In this document: piece after piece, positions 35,378 to 47,400 of the stretch
How the letters are laid out: every line of letters starts with the position of its first letter
How positions within the stretch are numbered: the stretch's first letter is position 1
Origin: Pseudeuparius sepicola
Taxonomy: Eukaryota > Arthropoda > Insecta > Coleoptera > Anthribidae
DNA: 64,000 nt
NCBI GenBank assembly: GCA_963920635.1
Contig: OY987308.1
Coordinates: 3,538,225 to 3,602,224 of the forward strand
Direction: 5' to 3'
Translations under genes and position numbers: made by a program
The notes under the pieces: generated by a model
What the model saw: only the letters and a program-made list of their open reading frames with translations
What the model was told of the DNA's origin: nothing
Database searches by the model: none

Positions 35378-36577
35378 GGGGAAAGTGACCTATGACGGCC
35401 CCTTGCCTGTGACGGCCCTCAGCTCATATTTACTGCTATGAATGTTGGGCTGCCTAAATTTATTACTGTATTTGAACCTCTTGTTGGGTACTGTACTCTA
35501 ACGAATTTGTGATAGTCGGCATTGCTCTGGTGTTTTGTTTTCAAGAAAAAATGAATCAGGTGAGTGGTGATGTAATAATAATGTAATTTCAAATGTGTCT
35601 AGCGCAATAACAAATTGGGCTATGGAGGTTAAATTTGAACCAAACTGTTAACGCTGCTTTTGTAATAAAACCTCTGTGTCAGTTTTGAGGTTATGTTTGC
35701 TTGTAAGGGGAGTGACCTTCGTGTAGTATGAAACGTGTTTTTGCCTATGATGGCCCCCAAAGTGTGTTCGTATGATGGCCCCGGGGCCATCAATGGTACC
35801 ATAATTTTCGAATATAATTTGTCTTTTTTTATTTATTTTCGAATCGAAATAAAGAGAGGCGGCAGCAGTGGAGTGAACAGGATAATGGCTGCTGCTATAC
35901 AATCCGTGCAAAATAATGATATGGGATATACAATTGCGTCAAAAACATTTAATGTTCCTCGAACTACGTTACGTAGAAGACTTCGGTTAAATCAAGGTAG
36001 TACGAAGGGGTACTTAGGTGGTTACAAAGCTACATTTAATCCGGATATCGAAGCATAAATTGTCAAACATATAGTGAATTTAGAAACAAGATTTTTTGGA
36101 CTTAGCAGTGGAGAATTAAGAAAACTTTTATTCCAAATAGCAAAAAAACACCACCTTAAGCATCGATTCAATAGAGAAAAAGGAAAAGGAAAGTTAAGTT
36201 CCTTTTCAAGTACAGAAAGAGTTGTTATTTTTCAGAGTAGAACGTTTAGTTTGTATTTTGACATATTTTATTTATAATAAATGTTTTTTTCTCTATTTTG
36301 TGTTTATTTCGTAGCCAATTACCTCAAAAAAATTAATATATCTTTGTTTTTTTCGAAGGGTCCATCACAGGAGCCTCGGTGCCTATGATGGCCCCATCAA
36401 CATTTAAAAAAATAATAATAATTTGTGTTAAAAAATAATATTTAAATATTCTTATTGTTGATTAGTAAAAACACTCCATAACTGCTTACATTAAGCGCAA
36501 ATTCGTTTTGAAATTTTCACAGGTGTCAATATTATAGCCAATTAATGTTAGGGGGGCCATCAAAGGTAACCTTCCCC
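35378..36577 (+). mobile_element. pogo-type transposon relic, 1.2 kb, TA duplication
   Basis: TA-GGGGAAAGTGACC at the left and GGTAACCTTCCCC-TA at the right are imperfect inverted repeats of about 30 bp that continue into GGCCCC. This fits the Tc1/mariner/pogo superfamily. TATGATGGCCCC-like motifs recur internally at about 35391, 35745, 35771 and 36383. The DDE domain is deleted. Confidence 0.8.
35881..36180 (+). pseudogene. pogo-type transposase N-terminus (psq/CENP-B-like HTH)
   Basis: The frame shows an HTH of the psq/CENP-B N-terminal type: IMAAAIQSVQNNDMGYTIAS then KTFNVPRTTLRRRLR. A TAA at 36056 interrupts the frame. The same frame then resumes with IVKHIVNLETRFFGLSSGEL and the basic tail KHRFNREKGKGK, as in pogo/Tigger-like proteins of insects. 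Nothing of the catalytic domain follows. An upstream ATG at 35735 opens the frame, but the HTH begins near 35881. Confidence 0.75.
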
Positions 36578-36654
36578 TACTAGTATGCATATTAACCGAC
36601 TTTGTATTTATAATAATAAAGAAGTTGGCAAGAGTGCCCACTTTGAAAACCCTG

Positions 36655-37250
36655 TATACAAAAACGCCTCGAGCTGGGGCTTTCTATATAGCAACTAATG
36701 AGCCATATCCAAATGACGCAATCAATTTATTGTTAAAAAATCATACCTAATTTGTTTAATGATGTTCTTTAGATATTATAATTAATTTGCGCAACTGGCC
36801 TCCTTTTAGGTTTTTGATCGTTTTTTTAAGGAGCTTCAAGCTACAGTTTTTTTTATTTTAAACCTTTGGCAACATTTTTAGAGTGGCGCGCACCTTTGAA
36901 TTGTTTCGAAAAACTAATCAAGGCAAAATTATAAGGCACTTTTATGTATTTAAGTTTAGGAATTCTTGATAATACAGCAATTCAAATTTAAATTTCGAAT
37001 AGGGACGTTTTGATGATTTTCCAAAGTTGGCATTATTTGTTTCCTTTATTTGCGGTTCAGATTAGTGTAAAGCGATTAAAAAAATTTAAATTTAGCGGCT
37101 TTATGGGGCCATAAAATTCCGCAAATTTTAATATCATATTATAGTGATGGGAAGAATCGAATTAAATAATTCGATAATGGAATGAATCTAATCATTTCGA
37201 TTATTTTCAAATATCTCGAGATAGTTTTTTAGTAGTATTAAAATAGTAGC
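36655..37250. other. AT-rich interval without recognised gene
   Basis: There is no convincing frame. TCGATTATTTTC and ATTCGATAATGG-type short repeats lie at about 37150-37210. Confidence 0.35.
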
Positions 37251-37435
37251 GTACAGTGTATAGGGTGTCCCATTTTGGGTGTTTTTGGGTGTTTTTCTCA
37301 AAAATCTCGGTTATTATTAAAGCTAGAGGGTTGCGGTTTTCACGCCACTATACTACTTTTTTGACAGGAATTTGGTGGACCAATCAGATTTTAGATAAGT
37401 TTTATACTTTCCGCGCCTCTCTCCTGGCTACAACT

Positions 37436-37487
37436 TATATATATATATATATATATATATATACTTATATATATATATATATATATA

Positions 37488-37579
<92 letters not shown>

Positions 37580-37633
37580 TATATATATATATATATATAT
37601 ATATCTATAAGTATATATATATATATATATATA
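37436..37633. repeat. (TA)n microsatellite
   Basis: About 200 bp of TA repeats are broken by CTTATATA on the left half and ATAAGTATA on the right half, so the tract is itself roughly palindromic. It expanded from TTATATATATCGAC, which is short in the sister copy at 57231. Confidence 0.97.
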
Positions 37634-37866
37634 TCGACAAATTTAATCAACTATTTTTATAGATTTTTTTGGCGTAGAATCGAATGGAATAATTAGTTTT
37701 TTGGCAGCTTTAATAGTTTTTGAGATATGAACCAAAGTTATATATTTTTTAAATGGAAACCATAGTTCATACCTCAAAAACTATTAACGCCACCAAAAAA
37801 CTAATTATTTCATTCGATTCTACGCCAAAAGATCTATAAAAACAGTTGATTAAATTTGTCGATATA

Positions 37867-39034
37867 CAGTGTGACCCATTCTGATGTTGGACACCCTCAT
37901 AAAATCTGTAATTTGTGTCCGATTTTAGCCGGCTTTTTTTCTAAAAATAGATCACAAAAAGCTCTATTTTGGCGCAAAGTTTCAGATCTTAATCTCAATT
38001 TTCAAGGCCTACTATGAATTTTTTTCTAGTAAAAAAAGACGAAAACCCTTTAGCGATTTTTTTATTTAAAATCTGACAACACAGTGTTAATCAGGACACC
38101 CTAAAACCCCCACATACCAAATTTGAACAAAAAATACACAGGGAGTTCCATTCTGCAGGGTGTCAAAGTTGAGCAAAATAGGAATTTTACAGGCATCTGG
38201 CGAGTCAAGTGTGCCATGGAATTACTTCGAAACAGTTGGATGGTCAACAGGACCGCTCACAGTGTTGGTGCACAGAGATTCAATACAAAAATATACAGGG
38301 TATTTTTCTTTGGACCATCTCAAAATGCTGAATTTTTATGAAACTTTAAAGTAATTTATTTCTTTACAAAATACCAACCAACAAATAAAAAAACCATTTA
38401 AATTATCGGACCATACTCAATAAAGTCACTGTCTAAGATGTAAGATGATACATTTTTGCGTTTCCTGTTGTGGCACACCAGCCACCTTAACGCATATGGA
38501 CTTACTGACTGGTAGGCTTCTGTATTTTTTAGATTTACTCGATTTTTGACCCGTATAAAGTTCCAAAAATTCAGTAATTTGAGATGGCACAGATAAGAAT
38601 ACTCTGTATATTTTGTGTTGAACCTTTGCACGCCAACACCTTGAGTGGTCCTATTGACCTTTCAACTATTTTGAGGTGATTCCATGGCACACTTGACTTG
38701 GCAGATGACTTTAAAATTCCTATTTTACTCAACTTTGACACCCTGCAGAATGGAACTCCCTGTGTATTTTTTGTTCAAATTTGGTATATGGGGGTTTCAG
38801 GGTGTCCTGATTAACGCTGTGTTGTCAGATTTTAAATAAAAAAATCGCTAAAGGGTTTTCGTCTTTTTTTACTACAAAAAAATTCATAGTAGGCCTTGAA
38901 AATTGAGATTAAGATCTGAAACTTTGCATCAAAATAGAGTTTTTTGTGATCTATTTTTAGAAAAAAAGCCGGCTAAAATCGGACAAAAATTACAGATTTT
39001 ATGAGGGTGTCCAACATCAGAATGGGTCACACTG
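37867..39034. mobile_element. Inner foldback with CAGTGTGACCCATTCTG ends
   Basis: TA flanks both sides. The left CAGTGTGACCCATTCTGATG pairs with CATCAGAATGGGTCACACTG. A further inverted pair starts at 38137 (CACAGGGAGTTCCATTCTGC) and ends at 38764, again between TA dinucleotides, so at least one more element is stacked inside. Confidence 0.88.
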
Positions 39035-39856
39035 TATATAAGTTGTAGCCAGGAGAGAGGTTTCCAAAAAATCGAAAATTTCAGTCCTGCGCCAAGGCGC
39101 GGAAACTATAAAACTTATCTAAAATCTGAATGGTCCACCAAATTCCTCTCAAAAAAGTAGTACAGTGACGTGAAAACCGCAACCCTCTAGCTTTAATAAT
39201 AACCGAGATTTTTGAGAAAACACCCAAAAACACCCAAAATGGGACACCCTGTACACTGTCGAGATATTATCTACGAATCGAGAGCGAGACGTTGACTTGA
39301 AACGTTGAAACTTGAAACACCAAATATTACTAAAATCGAAATAGAAGCCGAACGCGGAACTGAACTCGAATTCTCGAACCGATGAAACAAAGTTCACAAA
39401 TATATCTAATTATAGGTAATTAAAAAGAGGGTTGAACATTGATTAGAAAAGATAAACTAAGCCAAAGTGCAGACTGCTCTATGCTGTATAGACCTGTTGA
39501 ACCGTCCCAATGCGGCGTTGCCACATGTTCGCGCAGGGCTTGTAAGTTTGAGAAGGTTGTGGCAGAGCTTTAATGTTGCACGCTTACGTAACATTAGAAA
39601 AGAAACAACGTTTTCAATTAAAACTTTTTGGAATTGTAACGAATGGGCCAATTTTTAGCGACTTTATTTTTTAACTAACTGTAATTTTTGACATCTAGAG
39701 AAAGTCACGTGACCAAGCACGGGCGTAGCCAGGATTTAGTTTTGGGGGGGGGGTTTAGTTTGAGAAGTAAATAAAACAACAAAAATATACTTACATGAAA
39801 TTTAATATCTATATATTCATCCGGAAAACTACGACATATTTATAAAGTTCTTAACT

Positions 39857-40156
39857 TTAAAGAAGAAATCTTCGGCTTTTTCTTTTAAATATATCCACTA
39901 CTTCATCTGCATGAATTTCTGTTCCATAGTGAATGTTCATTAGAGCCAAACCATTAAGTCTGTTTTCACTTGTAGTGTTTCGTAAATAGTTTTTCAGTCT
40001 CCTTAGGCTCGAGAAAGACCTTTCTGGGGTAGCAGTGGATACAGGAATGGTAGCCAAGATTTGTAGTAATGTGTAAATATTAGGATAAAGGTTTTTATCG
40101 CACATATCTAGGCATTCCAAACTAGATTTCGGGGTAGGCAGTCTTCTTATCAGCAT
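39857..40156 (-). pseudogene. hAT dimerisation domain, copy 3
   Basis: Identical at the protein level to copy 2, including TPERSFSSLRR and ADEVVDIF. Confidence 0.85.
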
Positions 40157-40289
40157 GCAAGGTAGCTGAAGCTTTGATAGCTAAATCCAAATTTGTTTCT
40201 TTATTAGAAACCCCTTGACCTTGACTACACCACTTTTTCCAGTAGTCCATACCTTTAGGTTTATCACCCTTCCTTTTTTTCCCCTCCAT
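40122..40289 (-). pseudogene. hAT N-terminal remnant, copy 3
   Basis: Same 55-codon frame as copies 1 and 2, with KPKG in place of KLKG. Confidence 0.5.
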
Positions 40290-40795
40290 TTTTCGACAGT
40301 AATAATGATTCACGAATCTATCCTTAACAAGGTCATAGAATAACAGGGCACTAAAATTACTCACTTACACGGTACACTTAATTCTCTTCACTATTCGTTC
40401 ACCACTTTTCACTTTTATTCGCTTCGAGTTCGCATGGAACAATACTGCCGTAAGCGCGGTCACGCGCCGCGGCGCCGCTTATATAGCAGCCCAGTAGCCG
40501 TCCAGAAACTTCCACGAACTTCCACAAAGTTCCGCTCATTTCGACCTAGGGGCGTGGCGAATAATCGAGAAACAACGCAAAGTGTCCCTACAATACAAAA
40601 TAGTTCGGCTGCAACTGCGTCTGCCTCTCGTCAAAAGATGGCGCTAGGCGCTACTATTACTACATAATATATTCAAACGTAATAATAATTTAACTCTTCA
40701 CTCCTCGTATTTTTTCGGTATAATATTAGGTAATATTTTGCTTATTTTGGGGGGGGGGTTTGAACCCCCGAAACCCCCCCTTGGCTACGCCCGTG

Positions 40796-41586
40796 TGACC
40801 AAGTTTGAGTGGATAATTTTTCATTGTTTTTAAGCGAAAGACAACCCCGAAGGACGACATTTGGTGGAGGCGCCGGACTCGAGATGGTAGATGACATTTA
40901 GAGGAGGCACCAGTCTTGAGGAGTCGATGGACATTTGGTGGAGGTGCCACTTTGGAGGACACTTGGTGCAGACGCCGTGGCTCTAAGGTCTCCTGGTGGA
41001 GGCACGTGAGGAACCCCTTGACGGACAGCTGGTGGAGAGACGTGAAGGACGCCAATCCAAGGGGCCAGCTCGACGTCTAGTGGAGAAGTCGAAATAAGAC
41101 ACCAGTAAACAAATTTCGATGCTAACTTTTTGCAGGACACTATTAGGACACTGCATATGTGTCCTATATAATTAACCTATATAATATTTTGTCTCAATTA
41201 AAATTATGATTGATTTCATTAAACAAAAACTAAATATAATTTTACAGAACTCTTTAGCCCGAAATATACACAAAATATGCTGAATCACATTCTGTCGTAA
41301 AAGATATATTTTTAAAGTTAAGAAACACTTAATTTTTAAGTGACCTTGAAAACGTCGTCTGCCAACAAAAGGTAACGTGTTTCTTATTACCACCTTTATA
41401 TGCTACAAGTTTTACCTGAAATTTCTTTTTGCGTTTTCCGTTTTTGTGATATTTTAGATAATTTTCGACCCTAATGTCAGTTCTTTATTTGCTAGCGTTT
41501 GTGTTTTTTTCGCGGAAAATACAAATTCAATACATCTGGCGACATAACATATGAACAGAACTGTACCCAACCAACCTACACACATA
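40796..41586. other. Interval with GGAGG/CCAC-rich imperfect repeats, no gene recognised
   Basis: Between 40850 and 41090 a theme like GACATTTGGTGGAGGCGCC repeats six or so times at roughly 35-45 bp with strong divergence. The rest is AT-rich and without a convincing frame. Confidence 0.4.
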
Positions 41587-42442
41587 CAGTATGTCCACGG
41601 ATAGACATCCCAAGAGGACAAATGGACCAAAAATTTCATTTTACGACAAAAAGTCATTCTTGAAAAAAAAGTCTGCTTTTCCTTAAAATAAGATTGGCAT
41701 GGAAAAAGTTAACATTACTTATACTGGCTGACCAGAAAATTGAAGAAACATTAATTAGCATATAAAAGTAAACTACCTGTATTTGTACAGATACTGAAAG
41801 AAGTTATAAAGAAAATTTGTTCAGCGTGGTAAGCTACTTAAGTGTACAAAATTTGAAAGCGTTAGGCCTACTTTGATTTTTTTTAATAAATGGTTTTCTG
41901 TAAATTGGACGACAAAACTTACTCAGAACAGAAAACTACGCATGATGACATAATTTAACGATTCAAGGCCTATCTTGTATTTTGGAAAATATTGGAGGAA
42001 ACTCAAACTAGGCCCAGGATTGTCAAAAGTTTTTTCGTCATACAAAGTTTCCTACTCTGAGTAACCTTTATTTATACAGTTTTGTCGTACTACCTACAGA
42101 AAATTATTTAATCCAATTATTTAATAAAAGAAAAATAAAAAAAAATAAAAAATGAAAGTAGGCCTAACGCTTTCAAATTTTGTACACTTAAGTAGCTTAC
42201 CACGCTGAACAAATTTTCTTTATAAATTTTTTCAGTATCTCTACAAATACAGATAGTTTACTCTTATGCTAATTAATAATGTTTCTTCAATTTTCCGGTC
42301 ACCCAGTATAAGTAATGTTAACTTTTTCCATGCCAATCTTATTTTAAGGACAAGCATAATTTCTTATCAAGAATGATTTTTGCCGTAAAATAAAATTTTT
42401 GGTCCATTTGTCCTCTTGGGATATCTATCCGTGGACATACTG
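41587..42442. mobile_element. Foldback element, 856 bp, TA duplication
   Basis: CAGTATGTCCACGGATAGAC at the left pairs with TATCCGTGGACATACTG at the right. The core of the arms is shared with 29835-31844 while the outer ends differ, so the two are sister elements with exchanged ends. Confidence 0.9.
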
Positions 42443-43340
42443 TATACAGTGTGTCGGCGTTTGCTTGTGAACACTCTAGGAATCTATGAAAAGCCGAGAA
42501 AAATTCGGCGTTAGATTTTTTTTTTGTTTGACCTAAGGGAAGATATATCACAGACATTAATATTTCGGTTGGGTAATTATTCCATGGCTATCTATCTTCC
42601 TTTCATGAAAGGTGCTTAGCGAACTTTAAGACGTACGTCGAATACAAATTGGAGGAGGAGACATGAGTGTAATTATGCGAGTGCAAGTAAAGCAATAGAT
42701 ATAGCGCTCTCTCTTTGATGATTTATTGCTGACTTCGCCTTTACATTCTGCCCTTACTATAGCTATGATTTTTTTTTTTTTAATGAACGAATAAATTTTC
42801 ACAGAACCATATTAGCCATAGCCATAACCACGGGGCGCAGTGTGGTGATCTTTTTTTGCAAATTGGTTAGGCTTTTATTATTGTACGTAGTATAGCCACT
42901 CTAGGTCATACCGGGTGTTTAAAAAAAACAAATTTGACGAAAAAATCATGTATTTAAAAAAATTAGTTAAAGAGAAAATTCGGGATTTCTCTGAGTTTTG
43001 TCGGTCCCCCTTGAAAATACATACTTAATTTTAACATTTTCTTACAATTGGAGGCATCTTCCTTTCCATTTTTTTTAATTTTGGACCCACTTTGTAACTT
43101 AAATTATTGATATTTTGTACAAAAGGTTTTAAGCTATGGAGAATTCGATGGCACCATCTATTTTATTCTTAAAATAATGTCTACTACGGTACTCTGAAAA
43201 TTGGTTATTTAAGAATGTTTTACGTTCATTTTTAATAAAGCCTAACAAAACATAGAGCAGACAAAAACATAAATAACAAATAAATATTTAACGACAAAGA
43301 GTTAAACTAATCATATCATATCTACTTTTTCATCCTGTAG
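42443..43340. other. Interval with solitary foldback ends
   Basis: ACAGTGTGTCGGCG (42445) and ACCGGGTGTTTAAAAAAAAC (about 42910) look like isolated ends. No gene is seen. Confidence 0.35.
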
Positions 43341-43370
43341 TAAATATTTTGATAGTTAAATTGCTTAAAG

Positions 43371-43480
43371 CTTATGGCAATAATCTTAATGGGACAGCCG
43401 AGGGGACAGCAGTTTTTACTAAACGTTTTCCGGACGAAGTGAATGACCGATCATCAAAATGTGCCTTGCAAATTCTTATA
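43371..43480 (+). pseudogene. Fragment resembling a DUF4817-type HTH of Tc1/mariner-like transposases
   Basis: AYGNNLNGTAEGTAVFTKRF then PDEV has the spacing of the 'YG...NgtaA...Y..RFP.r' HTH seen in the transposase at 51483. A shorter relative lies at about 47430-47520 (NNVNGTEVVNKLFPDEV). Both are isolated and lack a catalytic region. Confidence 0.3.
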
Positions 43481-43984
43481 GGTTTATATGCCTCTTCAGG
43501 TGGAATATTCGCAAATTTATGTTCTCCGATGAACCCTAAGGCATTCTTCCATTGCTCGCACCTTCAAATTTTCAATATTTTAATAATATATTTATATTGT
43601 TCTTCAATTAGTACCTAAGTATTCAAATGTCACATAAAAATGTTTTAATTTTTGTAGGTAGGTACCTCAAACTCAATCTTACCTTTCAGGGCCTTTAGGA
43701 AATGAAAAAAGGTAATACAGTCTTTTGAACTGGTTTTACAGCCATCCGCACTGCAGGCATTACTACAACACAGTCACGGTCGGTCGGTAATATTTTGCGC
43801 GCACACCCGGTAGAATGCGAACGAACCGCTCTCAGCTACACTGTGTACAGCTTATTTTCTTATATTAATTATAAGATATCGATCGGCTCGATGAGGAGGG
43901 GAGCGGGAGAGGGCAACAGGGAAACGTTTTTTTACACAAGGCCGAGTGCCCAGACTTATTAGCATATCTCTGGACGCTGATAAT

Positions 43985-44040
43985 ACCCATTGAAAGGCAT
44001 ACTGAGTAACGTCACGTCCAAAAATCAGTCACTATCTCCC
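43985..44040. mobile_element. End fragment of the 19045-19906 foldback family
   Basis: AAAGGCATACTGAGTAACGT through CAGTCACTATCTCCCG matches the right arm of the element at 19045-19906. The rest is absent. Confidence 0.7.
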
Positions 44041-44096
44041 GTCTACAAATACAGGCAACCAAACATACAATTCCCAGGGCACCCTTAAACTGTCTT

Positions 44097-44102
44097 TTTA
44101 TT
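44097..44102 (-). promoter_or_regulatory. Polyadenylation signal AATAAA of the GILT gene
   Basis: Minus-strand AATAAA lies about 92 bases beyond the TAG stop at 44194. Confidence 0.55.
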
Positions 44103-44193
44103 CGGTGCTTTGCTGAACGCCCAAATTTTTTCCAAGAAATAAACTCGTCTATTAAGTAATTATTATAAATACAATTATTTCAACAACACAGGT

Positions 44194-44454
44194 CTATGTC
44201 GTCGGCGAACGCTTGGCGTCGCAGACCTTCGGCTTGGTCCCGTTCATTTTGCTGCACACCGCTGCCGCGAAGTCCTTCAGGGACTGCGCCTGGACTTCCT
44301 CGTCGTAAACGCCTTCGAAAAGTATCGTGGGGATGAAACTTATGGTATCTACTTTCCAGGTCTTTTCACCGTTGGTAGCGAGCAGGTCGCCGCCTTCTTT
44401 CGATGTGAAGCACCTCGAAATTCTCGGCAAGTCCAATTCGTGGACCTTGGCACA
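44194..44454 (-). CDS. GILT: GILT exon 4 (C-terminus)
   Basis: The acceptor is GCTTACAG. It encodes CAKVHELDLPRISRCF, then a segment with ISFIPTILFEGVYDEE (the 'vPtI.fn.vy' conserved strand) and SLKDFAAAVCSKMNG. The stop is TAG at 44194. Confidence 0.93.
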   Translation of the reverse strand, partial: CAKVHELDLPRISRCFTSKEGGDLLATNGEKTWKVDTISFIPTILFEGVYDEEVQAQSLKDFAAAVCSKMNGTKPKVCDAKRSPTT

Positions 44455-47400
44455 CTGTAAGCAAACGACAGACGATCACAACGTATCTAGCTCATCAAAA
44501 GCGGTGACTTTTTCAAGTAATTTTTGGGAAACTCAATAATTCACTAATAGGATATTAGCAAAGTCTAAAGAATACTATACAGGGTTAACTATCACTTAGT
44601 ACAAAAAATTTTACCACGTGCGCAGTGTGGCCTAAGAAAACATAGAAAAATATTTTTAGATTTTTTTACGATCTTAAAAAAAAGGGTAAAAACCCCTATT
44701 TTCCCTGTAAATCTCCGCCTCTAATTAAGTCACCCAATATGGCTTCGGAACGTACTGTCAGCTTGAAGTTATTTCCGCGGTGTTGCCGTTGTTTTCGTAA
44801 GGGTGAAATAGTATATTTCATTACGAGTCTGGAAATAAAGATTTTTCCTTGAACATATTATATAAATTATATATATTATATATAAATTATAATAAATTTA
44901 GTTGACAAAAAATAAACAATGCAGACAATATAGTGTTTGGTAAGTATGATGCGTTTCCATGGTTACTCTCAAATTATTTCAAAGGTGCTTTGTTGTAAAT
45001 TAGTTATTGTCAGATTCATATATTATATTATTTAATCTGTGGGTCAGATAAGGTGAATAAAACGTCAAAAATATTACAGAAATGTATCTAAATATTGAAA
45101 CACTTAGGAATTAAATTATAATTAAATTACAAATTAAAATACAAAATAAGTACATGTTAAATAATATCAGAGAGCATATTATAGAGTTTCTTAAATTTAG
45201 TTTACTTTGCTGTATATTTCTATTTTAAAGCCATATATTCTGTATTTTTATTCAGCGCACGGAAAGTTTTTCCATGCGCTGTTTTCGTGCGCTAGCCCGA
45301 AAAACCCCATCTTTCATTATTGCTAAAACAGATGAAATTAAGGTGTTTTCAAAGGAGTACAGGGTGATTCAGTTTTATTCTGCGACACTTCAACAGATGA
45401 TAGAAAACAAAAAAATAACTGCACTTTCTTCTATAAACTATATCATTTTAAGGCCTTATAAAAAAGTTACAGGGTGTTAAAGTTATAAGAAATATGTGGA
45501 ATTTATTGAATATTTACCAAACTAGTTGAGATATTTAAGTCATATTTGGTACACGTTATAACGGTATGGGTTAGCGTAAAACCTGTTAATATCAAACACC
45601 TTGAACAACCAGTGGCGTAGAAGTGGGTAATTAGTATAATTGTTTTTAGAAAAAAAAATGAACCACCTTGTATTGCAATAAAATGTATTCAATTTCTTAT
45701 GTACATTTTAATTGTAAACAAAAATGCCCTCTTGGTAATTTTTTGTATGTGTCATAGTTTCGTGGCAAATTTGATTTTTTGTTTTATTTCGGGGTATTTC
45801 TCAAAAATTATCTAAAAAATTTGCTCCATAAGTATTACTAAAAGTGGAAATAATGTGTTTGCTACTTGAAATAAAGTAACTTTTTCCAATAAAGTTGCTA
45901 TAGTTTTGAAGATACAGGGTCTAATACAATTAAGGAAGATACAATTAATGTTACGCTCTGGATGTTGAAAAGTAAATCCTTGAATGGATAAGTTTATGGG
46001 GGGTTTGTTTAACGCTTGGAAAATCATATTAGCCCTGGAGGATTATGTATCGCACGTTCTTGATATTACTTTGTTGCATTCTCCGTAGATAATAAACAAA
46101 TTTAAATAATCTTCGTTTGTGTAATTTAAGCGCGCCGGCATTATTGTTGACAATAATTTATAAACCAAGTGACATTTCCTCAGCCGCGATTGTCTTTTCA
46201 ACGTCCACGGCTAATATGATTTTCCAAGCGTTAAGCAAACCCCGCATTTTATGGACGAAAACTGGGTTTTTCGTAAATTAATCGAAAATTACTGCATTTA
46301 GGTATAGGAAACCTTACACAAAGTTGTCATCATTTTTAGTGGTGAATAAGATCGCATAAAAAAAAATGGGGGTTTCCATTTGAAATTTTCGAGATTTAAG
46401 CACATTTTGAATGTAATTTTTATTCATATTTTGTGAACACCCTGTATAAGAACGGATTTGTTTCTCAGCAGAGATCACTAGGTCAGGGCTTCTGTTACAC
46501 GATGCCAAAAATTCGTTTTGAAATTTTGCGGTTTCCTCATATAAATTGCTAATTGACTTTAGGTCTGCACTGTCTGCACCTGTAATTTTTTTCGGAAAAA
46601 TGCAAATATCTCAAAAACGGTTGGATTTAGACATAAGACATGTTGCATGTTTTTTTTCAAAATGATGCCTAGAATCCAAAAATGCAATAATATACAGGGT
46701 ATTCCATTTGAGATAAGAAAGTTGGTATCGACTTCTGGTATAACCGGAAGTGCCAGATTCACCAAAATATTTTAGTTGAGCAGCGCCCATCCGCATTGGT
46801 GAGGTGCCAAATTTTCAGAATTTTCCTACTTTTATTTTTCCATATATAGATCGATGCAGTTCGTGGTGGGCCACCCTGTATATTGACTTTCCATTATGCA
46901 CAATAAGAGTAATAGGTATACCAGCAAAATAAGGGGCATAAAGCATAATATGTATATACTATAATAAAAATGCAGGTATTTTACTTTTTCCGTTTAAATA
47001 ACGCAAGATATACCTATAACTAGACATAGGGCAAGTAAAAATATAAATAAGTGTGTACCTAGGACCTAAGGACCAAACAAAATTATTTACATAGTTTACA
47101 AGTTTCGCAATATTCTAAGTTTTGGATTTGTTATTTTGTGGTTTTTAATTACCTGTTCGGAAATTTAAGTGTGTAGTAAATACGAACTCGCGTATATAAT
47201 GAAACCAAATAGTCGTGGGAAAAATTTGCACACGAATATATGTATTTTACTGATCGGAATTCCTTTAGTATTCGGAATTCCTTTGATAAGAAAATATGTT
47301 TTCTAAATTGATTATATATTCACTAAATTCTTGTGGAGGTACTGTCAAACTGCCGAATGGTCCTGAACTGCCTTCATAGGCTTTTTGTTCACAAAATATT

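Larger units (their letters stand above)
33247..36654. mobile_element. Possible long TA-flanked element with CAGGGTTTTCAAA ends
   Basis: CAGGGTTTTCAAA at 33247 and its inverse ending at 36654 are both bordered by TA. The interior has no transposase of its own, only a minisatellite and a separate pogo-type relic. With a 13-bp match the pairing could be chance between two independent relic ends. The interval 33000-33990 otherwise shows nothing recognisable. Confidence 0.3.
37254..39258. mobile_element. Outer foldback of a nested stack
   Basis: The outer arms are 37254-37435 (AGGGTGTCCCATTTTGGGTG) and about 39035-39258 (CACCCAAAATGGGACACCCT). Between them are a TA microsatellite (37436-37633), an inverted pair of about 235 bp (37634-37866), and another foldback (37867-39034). 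The same outer element is present without the large insertions at 57046-57668. Confidence 0.85.
39718..40795 (-). mobile_element. Deleted hAT element, copy 3, with 8-bp target duplication
   Basis: Inverted relative to copies 1 and 2. The duplication TGACCAAG flanks it at 39710-39717 and 40796-40803. It contains the same promoter, N-terminal remnant and dimerisation domain, with the same deletion. A short stretch 3' of the last frame is missing relative to copies 1 and 2. Confidence 0.95.

Noticed and set aside
37256..37696. 146-codon frame across the TA microsatellite
   Set aside because: It is an Ile/Tyr run generated by (TA)n inside a foldback element; not a gene.
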